Of a stretch of 64,000 nucleotides of DNA, positions 1 to 9,268 are shown piece after piece. How positions within the stretch are numbered: position 1 is the stretch's first letter; each line of letters opens with the position of its first letter. The notes beneath the pieces are model-generated. The model was given only the letters and a program-made list of their open reading frames with translations, had not been told where the DNA came from and did not search any database. Both the position numbers and the translations under genes were made by a program. This DNA comes from Solimonas sp047605265 (GTDB lineage: Bacteria > Pseudomonadota > Gammaproteobacteria > Nevskiales > Nevskiaceae), in assembly GCA_047605265.1 (NCBI GenBank), contig JASGFY010000009.1:1-64000 (forward strand). The letters are read 5' to 3'.

Positions 1-466
1 CGTGCCGCGCGCCGCGCAGCGGCGGCTGCCAGGCCGGCGGCACGAGCGCGGCGAGCTCGGCTTCGGCCGACGTGCCGCGCAGCTGGTGGCGCAGCGCGTG
101 CACGAAGGCGATCAGCGCGTAGACGACCTCGCGCTGCCGCGCGCGGTCGGCCTCGCTGAGCGTCATCAGCTGCCGCGCCAGCGAGCGCGTGTCGTTGAGC
201 AGCGTGCCCCACAGCATGCGTGCCTCCCAGTAGCGGTCGTAGCTGACCGAGTTGCGGAAGCCGAGGAAGATCGCCAGCGTGATGCCGAGCAGGGTGAACG
301 GCACGGCGGTCAGCCCGACCTTGTAGTCGAACAGCGCGCCCTGCGTGAGCGTCACGGCCAGCGCCAGCGCGGTGACGGCACCGAGCTGCGGCAGGATGCG
401 GTAGACCACCGAGCCGCGCCAGATGAACAGCATGCGCAGCCAGTGCGAGCGGGGGCGGAGGATCAT
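1..466 (-). CDS. Bestrophin family chloride-channel-like membrane protein (partial, C-terminus outside window)
   Basis: The minus strand reads from an ATG at 466 off the left edge of the window, giving 155 residues without a stop. The start MILRPRSHWLRMLFIWRGS is followed by two hydrophobic segments and the stretch FLGFRNSVSYDRYWEARM, typical of the bestrophin/UPF0187 (YneE) family. Members are about 280-310 residues, so roughly half is missing here. Bacterial bestrophins form pentameric anion or cation channels in the inner membrane; the ion carried here cannot be told. The gene points away from the next one, with about 290 bases of unassigned sequence between. The family call is firm, the function general. 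Confidence 0.85.
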   Translation of the reverse strand, partial: MILRPRSHWLRMLFIWRGSVVYRILPQLGAVTALALAVTLTQGALFDYKVGLTAVPFTLLGITLAIFLGFRNSVSYDRYWEARMLWGTLLNDTRSLARQLMTLSEADRARQREVVYALIAFVHALRHQLRGTSAEAELAALVPPAWQPPLRGARH

Positions 467-760
467 CGGTTCTCGGAGCGGCGCGCCTGCGGAACGGCGC
501 GGACGGGCGCCAGTGTAATCGCCGGCGCCGCCGATGGCCGGCCTCAGGCGTCCGCTGCGCCGCGGTGCCCGCGACGGAAAGGTCCATTGCCCGGCCGGCG
601 CTAGGCTCTTCGCCGCGCGCGGCCTCGCCGATTACACGCGCGGCAGTATCGAATGGGCGTGCAGCAGGTCGCCGCCGCTGCCATTCCGGCGTCGAGGTGA
701 GGTGGCCAACGACGCGGCATCAGTCCCGTTGTTCAGCGATGCGGCCGGCGACTGCCCGCC

Positions 761-1888
761 TCAGCGCAGCAGCGCCAGCACGATCTCCAGGGCGATCAGC
801 GCGACGATGGTGATTTCGAGCAGCTCGGCGCGGCGGCCCGACGCCTCGTCGTACAGCGCGGTGTAGGTGTCGCGGATGATGGCCAGCTTGCGGTCGACGG
901 CCCGGTTGACGCCGGGCACGCGGAACAGATCGAGCGCGGCGCTGTAGATGCGCGCGAGGTAGACGTCCTCGGTGACTTGCAGCGCGTTGTCGACTTTCTC
1001 CTTCAGCTCGGTGACTTCGGCGACGAGGCCGTACAGGCGCCGCGCGAGTTGCGCGTAGCGGCCGGGCGCCTGCGGCAGCAGTGCGCGCTGCGTGGCTTCG
1101 ACGAGGTCGTAGATGCGCGGCAGTTCGGCGTCGAGCAGCTCGTCGTAGTAGCGCATTTCGAGCAGCTGCGCGTTGGCGATTTCGAGCACGTCGGCGACGT
1201 CGGTGTCGCCGCGCGGTTCGTAGATGAATGCACGGTCCCAGGTCAGCACGACGAGATCGTCGTCGTAATACGAGAAGCGCTGCCGCAGCAGATCGCGGCG
1301 CGCGCCGTCGGACAGCGGCCGCAGTTCGCCGGACAGCACGGTGACGAGGCCGGCGTCGTCGAGCAGCGCCGCGTCGAACTCGCGGACGATGGCGTACAGG
1401 TAATCCTCCTGCAGCGCCGAGCCGCTCGGCCGCGTATACGCCGGTGCCGAGATCGCGTGCACGCGTGCCAGCAGTTCGGTCCACACCGCTGCCGAGGTCG
1501 CGGCGCCGATGCTCTGGTCGACGGCGTTCATCAGATCGGCGAACGCGGGCCAGCGGCGATTCGCCACCGGCAGGCGCAACGCCAGCGAGACGACGCCGAA
1601 ATCGTGAAAGCGCACGACGACGCGCAGCGTGAGCGGCTTGCGGTCGATGGTCACGGTGACGGTGTCGAGTTCGAGCAGCAGCGGCGGCACGTCGAAGGCG
1701 ACGGCCTTGGCCGGCGTGCGGCTGAAGCTGGCGCGGCGGCCGGGCGCGCCGCCGTGCCCGGCCCATAGTGCCGTGAGATGGGCGAGGTCGATCGCATAGG
1801 CCACATCGAACAGGCGCTGCGCGACGATCTCGCCGGAGCGGACTTCCCAGGACTGGTGGTTCGGCCGGTGGATCGGCTGATGGTTCAT
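761..1888 (-). CDS. RMD1/DUF155-like protein with C-terminal membrane anchor
   Basis: 375 residues, mostly soluble alpha/beta, ending in a single hydrophobic helix (ELLEITIVALIALEIVLALL) at the very C-terminus. The charged region before the anchor (about residues 270-350) has coiled-coil character. This layout, a soluble body then a final ELLE-type membrane helix, matches the RMD1/DUF155 family of fungi, whose bacterial relatives are usually unnamed; I matched it on layout and tail motif only. It is divergent from the polyphosphate kinase gene, with about 105 bases between. Start at ATG 1888 (MNHQPIHRP). No enzymatic function can be assigned. Confidence 0.6.
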   Translation of the reverse strand: MNHQPIHRPNHQSWEVRSGEIVAQRLFDVAYAIDLAHLTALWAGHGGAPGRRASFSRTPAKAVAFDVPPLLLELDTVTVTIDRKPLTLRVVVRFHDFGVVSLALRLPVANRRWPAFADLMNAVDQSIGAATSAAVWTELLARVHAISAPAYTRPSGSALQEDYLYAIVREFDAALLDDAGLVTVLSGELRPLSDGARRDLLRQRFSYYDDDLVVLTWDRAFIYEPRGDTDVADVLEIANAQLLEMRYYDELLDAELPRIYDLVEATQRALLPQAPGRYAQLARRLYGLVAEVTELKEKVDNALQVTEDVYLARIYSAALDLFRVPGVNRAVDRKLAIIRDTYTALYDEASGRRAELLEITIVALIALEIVLALLR

Positions 1889-1993
1889 GCCGGCACCGTA
1901 CGGGAGCCAAGCGCCAGACGTGTGACAGCGGGGCTGTCACCGCAGCGTCAAGTCGCCTGCATACGCTGAATCACCGCACCGGGCGCCCAGCCC

Positions 1994-2929
1994 GTGGAGA
2001 CAGCCCAGATGACCACGCCGATGACCGTTGCCGAACGCGAACGCCTGCTGGAGGCCGAACTGCAGGAGAGCCTCGAAGAAGAACTGGAGATGGAGCTCGA
2101 CGACGAGCGCCTCGACGCGCTGGTCGACACCGGTGGTGCCGTGGACGGCGACGGCGATGTCGACCAGCGCTTCTATTTCCGCGAACTGCTGCGTCTGCAG
2201 GGCGAGCTGGTCAAGCTGCAGAGCTGGGTCGTGCAGAACAAGCTCAAGGTCGTGGTGCTGTTCGAGGGTCGCGACTCGGCCGGCAAGGGCGGCGCCATCA
2301 AGCGCGTCACGCAGCGTCTGAATCCGCGTGTCTGCCGCGTCGCCGCGCTGCCGGCGCCGAACGACCGCGAGCGCACGCAGTGGTACTTCCAGCGCTACGT
2401 CTCGCACCTGCCGGCCGGCGGCGAGATCGTGCTGTTCGACCGCAGCTGGTACAACCGCGCCGGCGTCGAGCGCGTCATGGGCTTCTGCAACGACGCCGAA
2501 TACGAGGAATTCTTCCGCTCGGTGCCGGAGTTCGAGCGCATGCTGGTGCGCTCCGGCATCGTGCTGATCAAGTACTGGTTCTCGATCACCGACGCCGAGC
2601 AGCACCGCCGCTTCCTGGCGCGCATCCACGATCCGCTGAAGCAGTGGAAGCTCTCGCCGATGGATCTCGAATCGCGGCGCCGCTGGGAGCTGTACACCAA
2701 GGCCAAGGAAACGATGCTGGAGCGCACGCACATTCCGGAAGCGCCGTGGTGGATCGTCGAGGCCGACGACAAGAAGCGTGCGCGCCTCAACTGCATCCGC
2801 CATCTGCTCGCGCAGATTCCGTATGGCGACGTCAATGCGCCGGAAATCCAGCTGCCGGCGCGCGAGCACCACCCGGACTATCTGCGCAACCCGGTACCGG
2901 CGACGATGATCGTGCCGTCGGCGTACTGA
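1994..2929 (+). CDS. ppk2: Polyphosphate kinase 2 (PPK2 family)
   Basis: 311 residues. PPK2 transfers phosphate between inorganic polyphosphate and nucleoside diphosphates. The Walker A loop GRDSAGKGG lies near residues 92-100 and the Walker B/lid motif LFDRSWYNRAG near 147-157, both hallmarks of class I single-domain PPK2. A typical fold end (TKAKETMLERTHIPEAPW then IVEADDKKRARLN) follows. The acidic N-terminal 60 residues are a lineage-specific extension; ATGs at 1994, 2009 and 2021 are possible starts. The Pit phosphate transporter lies 116 bases downstream on the same strand, so the pair is a phosphate storage/uptake unit. Confidence 0.92.
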   Translation: METAQMTTPMTVAERERLLEAELQESLEEELEMELDDERLDALVDTGGAVDGDGDVDQRFYFRELLRLQGELVKLQSWVVQNKLKVVVLFEGRDSAGKGGAIKRVTQRLNPRVCRVAALPAPNDRERTQWYFQRYVSHLPAGGEIVLFDRSWYNRAGVERVMGFCNDAEYEEFFRSVPEFERMLVRSGIVLIKYWFSITDAEQHRRFLARIHDPLKQWKLSPMDLESRRRWELYTKAKETMLERTHIPEAPWWIVEADDKKRARLNCIRHLLAQIPYGDVNAPEIQLPAREHHPDYLRNPVPATMIVPSAY

Positions 2930-2983
2930 TGGCCTCCTCGCAACGACGATTCCGTGATTTTCTGACCGGCCGCCGCCACAGCA

Positions 2984-3022
2984 CTGTCATCTGGCGTTGC
3001 TAGCGTCGTCAGGCAACGCCAG
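2984..3022 (+). promoter_or_regulatory. Pho-box-like half site and 10-bp hairpin in the pit leader
   Basis: CTGTCAT at 2984-2990 equals a Pho-box half site. Directly after it CTGGCGTTGC (2991-3000) and GCAACGCCAG (3013-3022) form a perfect 10-bp inverted repeat with a 12-nt loop, 23 bases before the pit ATG. No T-run follows, so it is not a standard terminator. The second Pho half site is poor. An RNA hairpin or protein site controlling pit is plausible but inferred. Confidence 0.45.
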
Positions 3023-3045
3023 CAAAGAACGGGAAGACTTCAAAG

Positions 3046-4650
3046 ATGAGCACGTCGATCGTGGATGCCGGCCGCCCGGCCCGGCCGCAGATGGATCAGG
3101 GGCTCGGCGGTGCCGGGCAGATCGGTTTCGGCGCTTCGGTGCTCGTCGCGCTGCTCTACGTCGCGTACAGCATTTATGCCGATGCCACCGCCGCCGGCCT
3201 GCACGCCACCCACTACCTGCCGTTCGCGCTGCTGTTCATCGCGCTGCTGATCGCGCTGGGCTTCGAGTTCGTCAACGGCTTCCATGACACCGCCAACGCG
3301 GTCGCCACCGTCATCTACACCAACTCGATGCCGGCCAATGTCGCCGTCGTCTGGTCCGGCTTCTTCAACTTCCTCGGCGTGCTGCTGTCGAGCGGCGCGG
3401 TCGCGTTCGGCATCATCTCGCTGCTGCCGGTCGAGCTGATCCTGCAGGTCGGTTCGAACGCCGGCTTCGCGATGGTCTTCTCGCTGCTGTTCGCGGCCAT
3501 CGCCTGGAACCTCGCGACCTGGTGGCTCGGCATTCCGTCGTCGAGCTCGCACACGCTGATCGGCTCGATCATCGGCGTCGGCATCGCCAACGCGCTGATG
3601 CACGGCCGCAGCGGCACGTCCGGCGTCGACTGGAGCAAGGCCGCCGAGATCGGCAAGGCGCTGCTGCTGTCGCCGCTGCTCGGCTTCGCGATGGCGGCGC
3701 TGCTGTTCCTCGCGTTCAAGCTGCTGATCCGCAACAAGGCGCTGTACGAAGAGCCGAAGAACGGTCTGCCGCCGCCGCCGTGGATTCGCGGCCTGCTGAT
3801 CTTCACCTGCACCGGCGTCAGCTTCGCGCACGGCTCCAACGACGGCCAGAAAGGCATGGGCCTGATCATGTTGATCCTGATCGGCACCGTGCCGACCGCG
3901 TACGCGCTGAACCGCGCGGTGCCGGCGCAGTACGTCGCCGAATTCCACACGAGCTCGACGGCGATGATCGATGCGCTCGGCGCGCACGGCGGCACGGCCG
4001 CGCCCGACGGCAACCCGCGCGAGGTGCTGACGCACTACATCGCCGACCAGCAGTTCGCGCCGCAGACGCTGGCGGCGCTGGCGGCGCTGGCCACCGACAT
4101 CGACGGCCAGGTCGGCGCCTACGGCTCGCTGGCGCGGGTGCCGGCCGAGCAGACGCGCAATATGCGCAACGACATGTATCTCGCCGCCGAAGCGGTCAAG
4201 CGTCTCGGCAAGGAAAAGACCCTGGTGCTGGCACCGGCCGAGGCCAAGGCTTTCGACACCTACAAAGGCTCGCTCGACAAGGCGACGCGCTTCATCCCGA
4301 CCTGGGTCAAGGTCGCGGTCGCTTTCGCGCTCGGCCTCGGCACCATGGTCGGCTGGAAGCGCATCGTCGTCACGGTCGGCGAGAAGATCGGCAAGACGCA
4401 CCTGACGTATGCGCAGGGCGCGGCCGCCGAACTGGTCGCGATGGGCACGATCGGCGCCGCCGACGCCTTCGGTCTGCCGGTGTCGACGACGCATGTGCTG
4501 TCGTCCGGTGTCGCCGGCACCATGCAGGCCAACCAGTCCGGTCTGCAGATGTCGACCATCCGCAATCTGCTGGTGGCCTGGGTGCTGACGCTGCCGGTGT
4601 CGATCGCGCTGTCGGCCGGTCTGTACTGGCTGCTGTCGAGTCTCTTCTGA
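3046..4650 (+). CDS. pit: Inorganic phosphate transporter, Pit family
   Basis: 534 residues and about 10 hydrophobic segments; inner-membrane, proton-coupled phosphate (metal-phosphate) import. Two inverted Pit signatures are clear: GFEFVNGFHDTANAVATVIY near residue 70 and SFAHGSNDGQKGMGLIM near 262. Between them is WLGIPSSSSHTLIGSIIG, and its counterpart AFGLPVSTTHVLSSGVAGT lies near 474. A soluble insert of about 120 residues (about 290-420) sits between the halves, as in PitA-type proteins. It follows ppk2, suggesting coupling of phosphate import with polyphosphate metabolism, and its stop overlaps the next reading frame. Confidence 0.93.
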   Translation: MSTSIVDAGRPARPQMDQGLGGAGQIGFGASVLVALLYVAYSIYADATAAGLHATHYLPFALLFIALLIALGFEFVNGFHDTANAVATVIYTNSMPANVAVVWSGFFNFLGVLLSSGAVAFGIISLLPVELILQVGSNAGFAMVFSLLFAAIAWNLATWWLGIPSSSSHTLIGSIIGVGIANALMHGRSGTSGVDWSKAAEIGKALLLSPLLGFAMAALLFLAFKLLIRNKALYEEPKNGLPPPPWIRGLLIFTCTGVSFAHGSNDGQKGMGLIMLILIGTVPTAYALNRAVPAQYVAEFHTSSTAMIDALGAHGGTAAPDGNPREVLTHYIADQQFAPQTLAALAALATDIDGQVGAYGSLARVPAEQTRNMRNDMYLAAEAVKRLGKEKTLVLAPAEAKAFDTYKGSLDKATRFIPTWVKVAVAFALGLGTMVGWKRIVVTVGEKIGKTHLTYAQGAAAELVAMGTIGAADAFGLPVSTTHVLSSGVAGTMQANQSGLQMSTIRNLLVAWVLTLPVSIALSAGLYWLLSSLF

Positions 4651-5660
4651 GCGGCGCCGCGTCACAGGCACCGGCCGCGAGTCTGGCCGGCTGGAGTCCC
4701 GTCAACAGCGCGCTGGTCTGGGGCTTCGAGTTCGCCGCTGGCGAAGGGCGCCGCCTCGCCGACGCCGCCGGCGAAGCGGCGCCCGGCGCCTTTCGCTGGC
4801 TGCATTTCAACGAAGCCGATCGCGGCGCGCTGCGCTGGGTGCAGGCCGCGCAGCTGCCGCCGGCGATTGCCGAGGTGCTGCTGTCGCACGACCAGCACCA
4901 GCGCGCCGTCGTCGACGGGCCGTACGTCGCCTGCGTGCTGCACGACTTCGAGCGCGAGTTCGAGGACAGTGAGGCGGCCAGCATCGGCGCCCTGCGCTTC
5001 GTCATCGGCGAGCACCTCATCGCCACCTTCCGCAAGCATCCGCTGCGCTGTGCCGACATCGTGCGCCGCCGCTTCGTCGCCGGTGGCGCCATCAGCGGCG
5101 CCGCGGCGGCCTTCACGCTGCTCGCCGGCGCGCTGACCGAGGTCATCAGTGCGCAGCTGCGTGAACTCGACGCCGCCGCCGAACAGGCCGAGGACGAACT
5201 GCTCGCCGCCGCGCGCGAGCCGAGCACGCGGCAGCTGGCGCTGATGCGGCGCCGCGCCGTGCAGCTGCATCGCCTGCTGTCGGGCCTGCGCTCGATCTGC
5301 ACGCGTCTCGAAACCGACGACGCCTTGCCTGCGTCGCTGCTGGCGCCGGTCGAGACCTTCGCGCAGCGCATCGCCGCGCTCGACCAGGGCGTCGCTGCGC
5401 TGCAGAGCCAGCTGCGCCTGCTGCGCGACGAACTCGAGCTGCAGGCTTCGCAGCGCACCAACCGCAGCCTCTACATCCTGTCGATCATTTCGGCGCTGAT
5501 GCTGCCGGCAACCTTCGTCACCGGCCTGTTCGGCATGAATACCGGCGGCCTGCCGTGGGCCGGCGCCGCGCACGGCACCTTGATCGCGACGGCGCTCGCG
5601 TTCGGCTCGGCCGGCGTCGTCTACCTGATCCTGCGGCTGCTCGGCTTCATTCGGTTGTAG
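4647..5660 (+). CDS. CorA/ZntB-type divalent cation transporter
   Basis: About 337 residues. A long soluble alpha/beta and coiled-coil N-terminus is followed by two C-terminal membrane helices, with FGMNTGGLPW between them. GMNTGG is the pore signature of ZntB-type CorA proteins, which transport zinc or magnesium across the inner membrane. The body begins right at the pit stop (SGAASQAPAASLAGWSPVN), yet no ATG, GTG or TTG lies in frame before GTG 4839, which would cut off about 60 residues including the conserved ALVWGFEF start of the domain. CTG at 4647 overlapping the pit stop, or CTG 4683, are the best start guesses; reinitiation coupled to pit translation is likely. Family certain, start uncertain. 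Confidence 0.8.
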   Translation: MSGAASQAPAASLAGWSPVNSALVWGFEFAAGEGRRLADAAGEAAPGAFRWLHFNEADRGALRWVQAAQLPPAIAEVLLSHDQHQRAVVDGPYVACVLHDFEREFEDSEAASIGALRFVIGEHLIATFRKHPLRCADIVRRRFVAGGAISGAAAAFTLLAGALTEVISAQLRELDAAAEQAEDELLAAAREPSTRQLALMRRRAVQLHRLLSGLRSICTRLETDDALPASLLAPVETFAQRIAALDQGVAALQSQLRLLRDELELQASQRTNRSLYILSIISALMLPATFVTGLFGMNTGGLPWAGAAHGTLIATALAFGSAGVVYLILRLLGFIRL

Positions 5661-5814
5661 AAGCGAAGGGATGTCCGTCGGCGTCGCCGGACAGGCAGAG
5701 GCGGCCCACCGCCCGCCTGTGCCGCGTGCACGCGCCGACGTCGCGCGCGCTGCGCAGAAAGATCGGTCCGATCCTGGCCGAAGTGCTGCGCGACGACACC
5801 GTCTAGGCCGCGCA

Positions 5815-6201
5815 GGCCGCCGCGCTGCGCTGGACGAGGCAATGGGATCGCGTGCTGGCCGACGACGGCCGGCCGTTTCCAGACAGCAGGTACCGCTGGT
5901 TCGACGGCGCCACGCTCAACACCTGCGACAACGCGCTCGACCGTCACATCGACGCCGACCGCGGCGGGCAGACCGCGCCGAACTCGTCGTCCGCGTGCGC
6001 GAGCAGATCGGCGCTGTTGCCGTGCTCAAGCAGATCACCGTCGCCGCGCGCGCGCCGAAGACGCGCTCCGGCAAAGTGCTGCGCGCGACGATGCGTGCGA
6101 TCGCCGACGGCCAGCACTACGCGATGCCGGCCACCATCGACGACCCGCGCGCCCTCGACGAGATCGGCGACGCGCTGGCGACGACGCGCGGCAAAGGCTG
6201 A
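5815..6201 (+). pseudogene. Propionyl-CoA synthetase (PrpE/ACS family) remnant with large internal deletion
   Basis: Two pieces of one family lie side by side. About 5839-5980 encodes the N-terminal acetyl/propionyl-CoA synthetase cap (WDRVLADD, YRWFDGATLNTCDNALDRH, then GGQTA). About 5981-6201, in another frame, encodes the extreme C-terminus (ELVVRVREQIG, then APKTRSGKVLRATMR and AMPATIDDPRALDEIGDAL), including the catalytic lysine region of the SGK motif. The 450 or so residues between, including the ATP and AMP sites, are gone and the frame shifts at the join. A TAG stop interrupts the frame at 5804. No functional enzyme can be made. Confidence 0.8.
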
Positions 6202-6392
6202 GCGCACCGCGCGTCGCCGTACTGCAAGCGGCCGAAGCGCCCGCATTCGCGGCCGCCGACACTGCGCCGGACGCGGGGGCGTTCATGTGCAGTCTAGAGG
6301 CGCGGCGTCGCCACTCGGCGGCGCGCGCTTGCGGCCGCGGCCGGCGCCCCGGAGAATCGCGGGCTGTTTTATCCCATGCCTACGTGAATCAC

Positions 6393-6713
6393 ATGCCGAA
6401 AATTGTTTTTGTCCAGCCGAATGGTTCGAGCCAGACCGTCGATGCCGCCGCCGGGCAGTCGCTGATGGAGGCCGCCACGCAGAACGACGTGCGCGGCATC
6501 CTCGGCGATTGCGGCGGCGCGTGCTCGTGCGCGACCTGTCACGTCTACATCGATGCACCGTGGGCCGAGCGCCTGAAGCCGGCCGACGACATCGAGCAGG
6601 GCACGCTCGAAGGCGCCATCGATCCGCAGCCCGGCAGCCGCCTCGGCTGCCAGGTGACGATCACCGATGCGCTCGACGGCATCGTCGTGCGCGTGCCGGA
6701 ACGCCAGTTCTGA
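6393..6713 (+). CDS. 2Fe-2S ferredoxin, adrenodoxin/putidaredoxin type
   Basis: 106 residues, full length. The cluster ligands are Cys40, Cys46 and Cys49 in GDCGGACSCATCHVYID and Cys86 in LGCQVTI; Cys44 is the usual extra cysteine. The C-terminus DGIVVRVPERQF is typical of ferredoxins that carry electrons from an FAD reductase to cytochrome P450 or a Rieske oxygenase. No reductase or P450 lies nearby. The gene sits between two broken catabolic genes, so its partners may have been lost here or lie elsewhere. The start MPKIVFVQPNG is clear. Confidence 0.93.
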   Translation: MPKIVFVQPNGSSQTVDAAAGQSLMEAATQNDVRGILGDCGGACSCATCHVYIDAPWAERLKPADDIEQGTLEGAIDPQPGSRLGCQVTITDALDGIVVRVPERQF

Positions 6714-6720
6714 TCCGCAA

Positions 6721-7044
6721 GGCGCGCGCGCCGCTGATCGGCGTGGCGCCGTGCATCCGGCGATCACCATGGTGCTGCGCCGCCGCGGCCACATCGTGCT
6801 CAAGCGCTCGATCGGCTGCGTGCGCGGCTACCTGCCCGGCGATGAAGGCCAGCCGGTCGTCATGACGACGGATTCACCGGCCAGCCTGTTCTCGGCGTCG
6901 AAGTCGATCTACGCACGGTTGATCCACAAGCTCGTCGACAACGGCGTGCTGTCGCTCGACGAGCGCGTCGTCGACTTCATTCCGGAATTCGCCCCGCACG
7001 GCAAGGACCGCGTGACCATCCGCGACGAGTGCCCGCGTGTCTGA
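6721..7044 (+). pseudogene. Serine hydrolase (beta-lactamase/EstB family) N-terminal remnant
   Basis: The frame after the ferredoxin stop encodes the early part of a class C beta-lactamase-like serine hydrolase: HPAITMVLRRRGHIVLKRSIG, then SPASLFSASKSIYARLIHKL with the SxxK nucleophile box (SASK), then VLSLDERVVDFIPEFAPHGKDRVTIRDE. Family members continue for about 250 more residues with the Tyr and HxG motifs. Here the frame runs into an unrelated tail and stops at 7044, right where the conserved threonine-histidine start-of-helix region should follow. No start codon lies in a sensible place. It is a truncated relic. Confidence 0.7.
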
Positions 7045-7093
7045 CGCGCCACTGGAAAACCGAGCAGCAGGGCTGCCTGATTTCGATGATGGC

Positions 7094-7333
7094 TCATGCT
7101 TTTGGTTGGAGTTGGGCGTTGATCATCGTGTACACGGCGCGAAACACGGCCTCCTTCACGGAGCTGCCAACGATCGTCGCGCCGTGCCCGCGCATGAGCA
7201 CCACCGCTCGATCACCCAGTGTCGCCGCAAGATCCTGGCCGAGTTCGGGCCGGGTAATCAGCAGATTCGTCATGCCATCGACAGCAGGCGCGCCGCTACG
7301 CGCGATCTTCATCTGGTTGTATGAGAGCGGGGG
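7094..7333 (-). pseudogene. Class II aldolase/adducin family fragment
   Basis: The minus strand encodes LVITRPELGQ-like sequence then DRAVVLMRGHGATIVGSSVK and EAVFRAVYTMINAQLQ, a close match to the C-terminal half of class II aldolase/adducin-type proteins (fuculose-phosphate aldolase fold), where the HGH-like motif binds the metal. Only about 80 residues of about 250 remain and the N-terminal metal and substrate sites are missing. It faces the serine hydrolase relic, and the two breakpoints are about 50 bases apart, which suggests a deletion or inversion scar. Confidence 0.7.
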
Positions 7334-7652
7334 CAGGCGGGCGCGGCGCGCACGATCTGGGCGTTGCTGCGCACGCAGCCCGGCATCCCGCCCGCTTTCA
7401 TGTCCCCGCTGCCGCTGACATCCCCGTCATCCCCCGGACATCCCGGACATCCCGGACCACCTCGCCGCGCGGCGTGCCGGTCTGCATCGGTCTTCAGCTC
7501 CGATCCTTCGGCTCCGGTCGCGTCCCGGCGGCGGACACCGGCGCCTCGTCCTTCCGAGGGAGAGGCCCGGCCCGGCGCCGATGGCTGACCGTCATTTGCG
7601 TGCCGCCCGGCGCCGTCTAGAATCGCGCCTCGTTCTCCAGGAAAAACGCCCG
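7334..7652. other. Non-coding stretch with a short tandem repeat
   Basis: No convincing gene on either strand. The only structure I see is the 9-bp unit CCGGACATC present twice and a third time imperfectly at 7434-7460. The right end holds the leader of the YqhA gene, with CCAGGAAAAA as its likely ribosome site. Confidence 0.5.
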
Positions 7653-8240
7653 ATGTCCGCTGCCCCGAAAGCGCTTGGTCCCTTGCCGGCTCTCATCTTC
7701 TCGTCGCGCTGGCTGCAGCTGCCGCTGTATCTCGGCCTGATCGTCGCGCAGGGCGTCTACGTGATCCTGTTCGTCAAGGAGCTGTGGCATCTGATCCACG
7801 GCGCGTTCGCGCTGAACGAGCAGGAGGTGATGCTGATCGTGCTCGGCCTGATCGACGTGGTGATGATCTCCAACCTGCTGGTGATGGTCATCGTCGGCGG
7901 CTACGAAACCTTCGTCTCGCGCCTCAATCTCGAAGGCCATCCCGACCAGCCGGAATGGCTGAGCCACGTCAACGCCTCGGTGCTCAAGGTCAAGCTGGCG
8001 ATGGCGATCATCGGCATCTCGTCGATCCATCTGCTGAAAACCTTCATCGAGGCCGGCGCGCTCGGCCTGCCGCTGTGCGGCACCACCGATGCCGTCGCGC
8101 GCTGCACGAATTCGACACCCACCGGCGTGATGTGGCAGACCATCATCCACTGCGTGTTCATCGCCTCGGCGATCGGCATCGCGTGGACCGATCGCCTGAT
8201 GAGCAACAGCGGCAATGGGCGCAGGCACGACGCGCATTGA
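7653..8240 (+). CDS. YqhA/UPF0114 family inner-membrane protein
   Basis: 195 residues with four hydrophobic segments (about 20-45, 60-85, 110-130 and 165-185). The stretch VGGYETFVSRLNLEGHPDQP followed by WLSHVNASVLKVKLAMAIIGISSIHLL is the signature of the UPF0114/YqhA family, whose molecular role is unknown. The start ATG 7653 (MSAAPKALGPLP) follows a purine-rich AGGAAAAA. No operon partner: the downstream gene is on the other strand. Confidence 0.88.
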   Translation: MSAAPKALGPLPALIFSSRWLQLPLYLGLIVAQGVYVILFVKELWHLIHGAFALNEQEVMLIVLGLIDVVMISNLLVMVIVGGYETFVSRLNLEGHPDQPEWLSHVNASVLKVKLAMAIIGISSIHLLKTFIEAGALGLPLCGTTDAVARCTNSTPTGVMWQTIIHCVFIASAIGIAWTDRLMSNSGNGRRHDAH

Positions 8241-8383
8241 AAGCGGAGCGCCGCTTCCGGATCCGGCGCCGCTTCCGAACGCGGGCGGCACGGCCCGCTC
8301 GGCGCCGGCTCGATCCTGCACGGGCCGCTGCGGCGCGCCTGCCCGGCGTGCGCGACGTCAAGGCGATCGGCGATCTGTGACGC

Positions 8384-9115
<732 letters not shown>

Positions 9116-9268
9116 GACGCGTCCGCAAGGGGCGCGTATTGAAGCCCTTTATGCGCGGCGCGGCAAATGGCGGCGTGCGACTGCTTCAAGGAAACCCCGC
9201 ACGGCTCCGTCATTGCTTCGCGACGCTCGCAATGACGGTTTCGCCGCTGCCGGAGTTTCTTCGGCAGC

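Noticed and set aside
3522..4646. Long open frame upstream of and joined to the CorA/ZntB gene, antisense-like shadow over pit.
   Set aside because: Its product is Arg/Ala-rich and without motifs; the real protein on this stretch is Pit in another frame.
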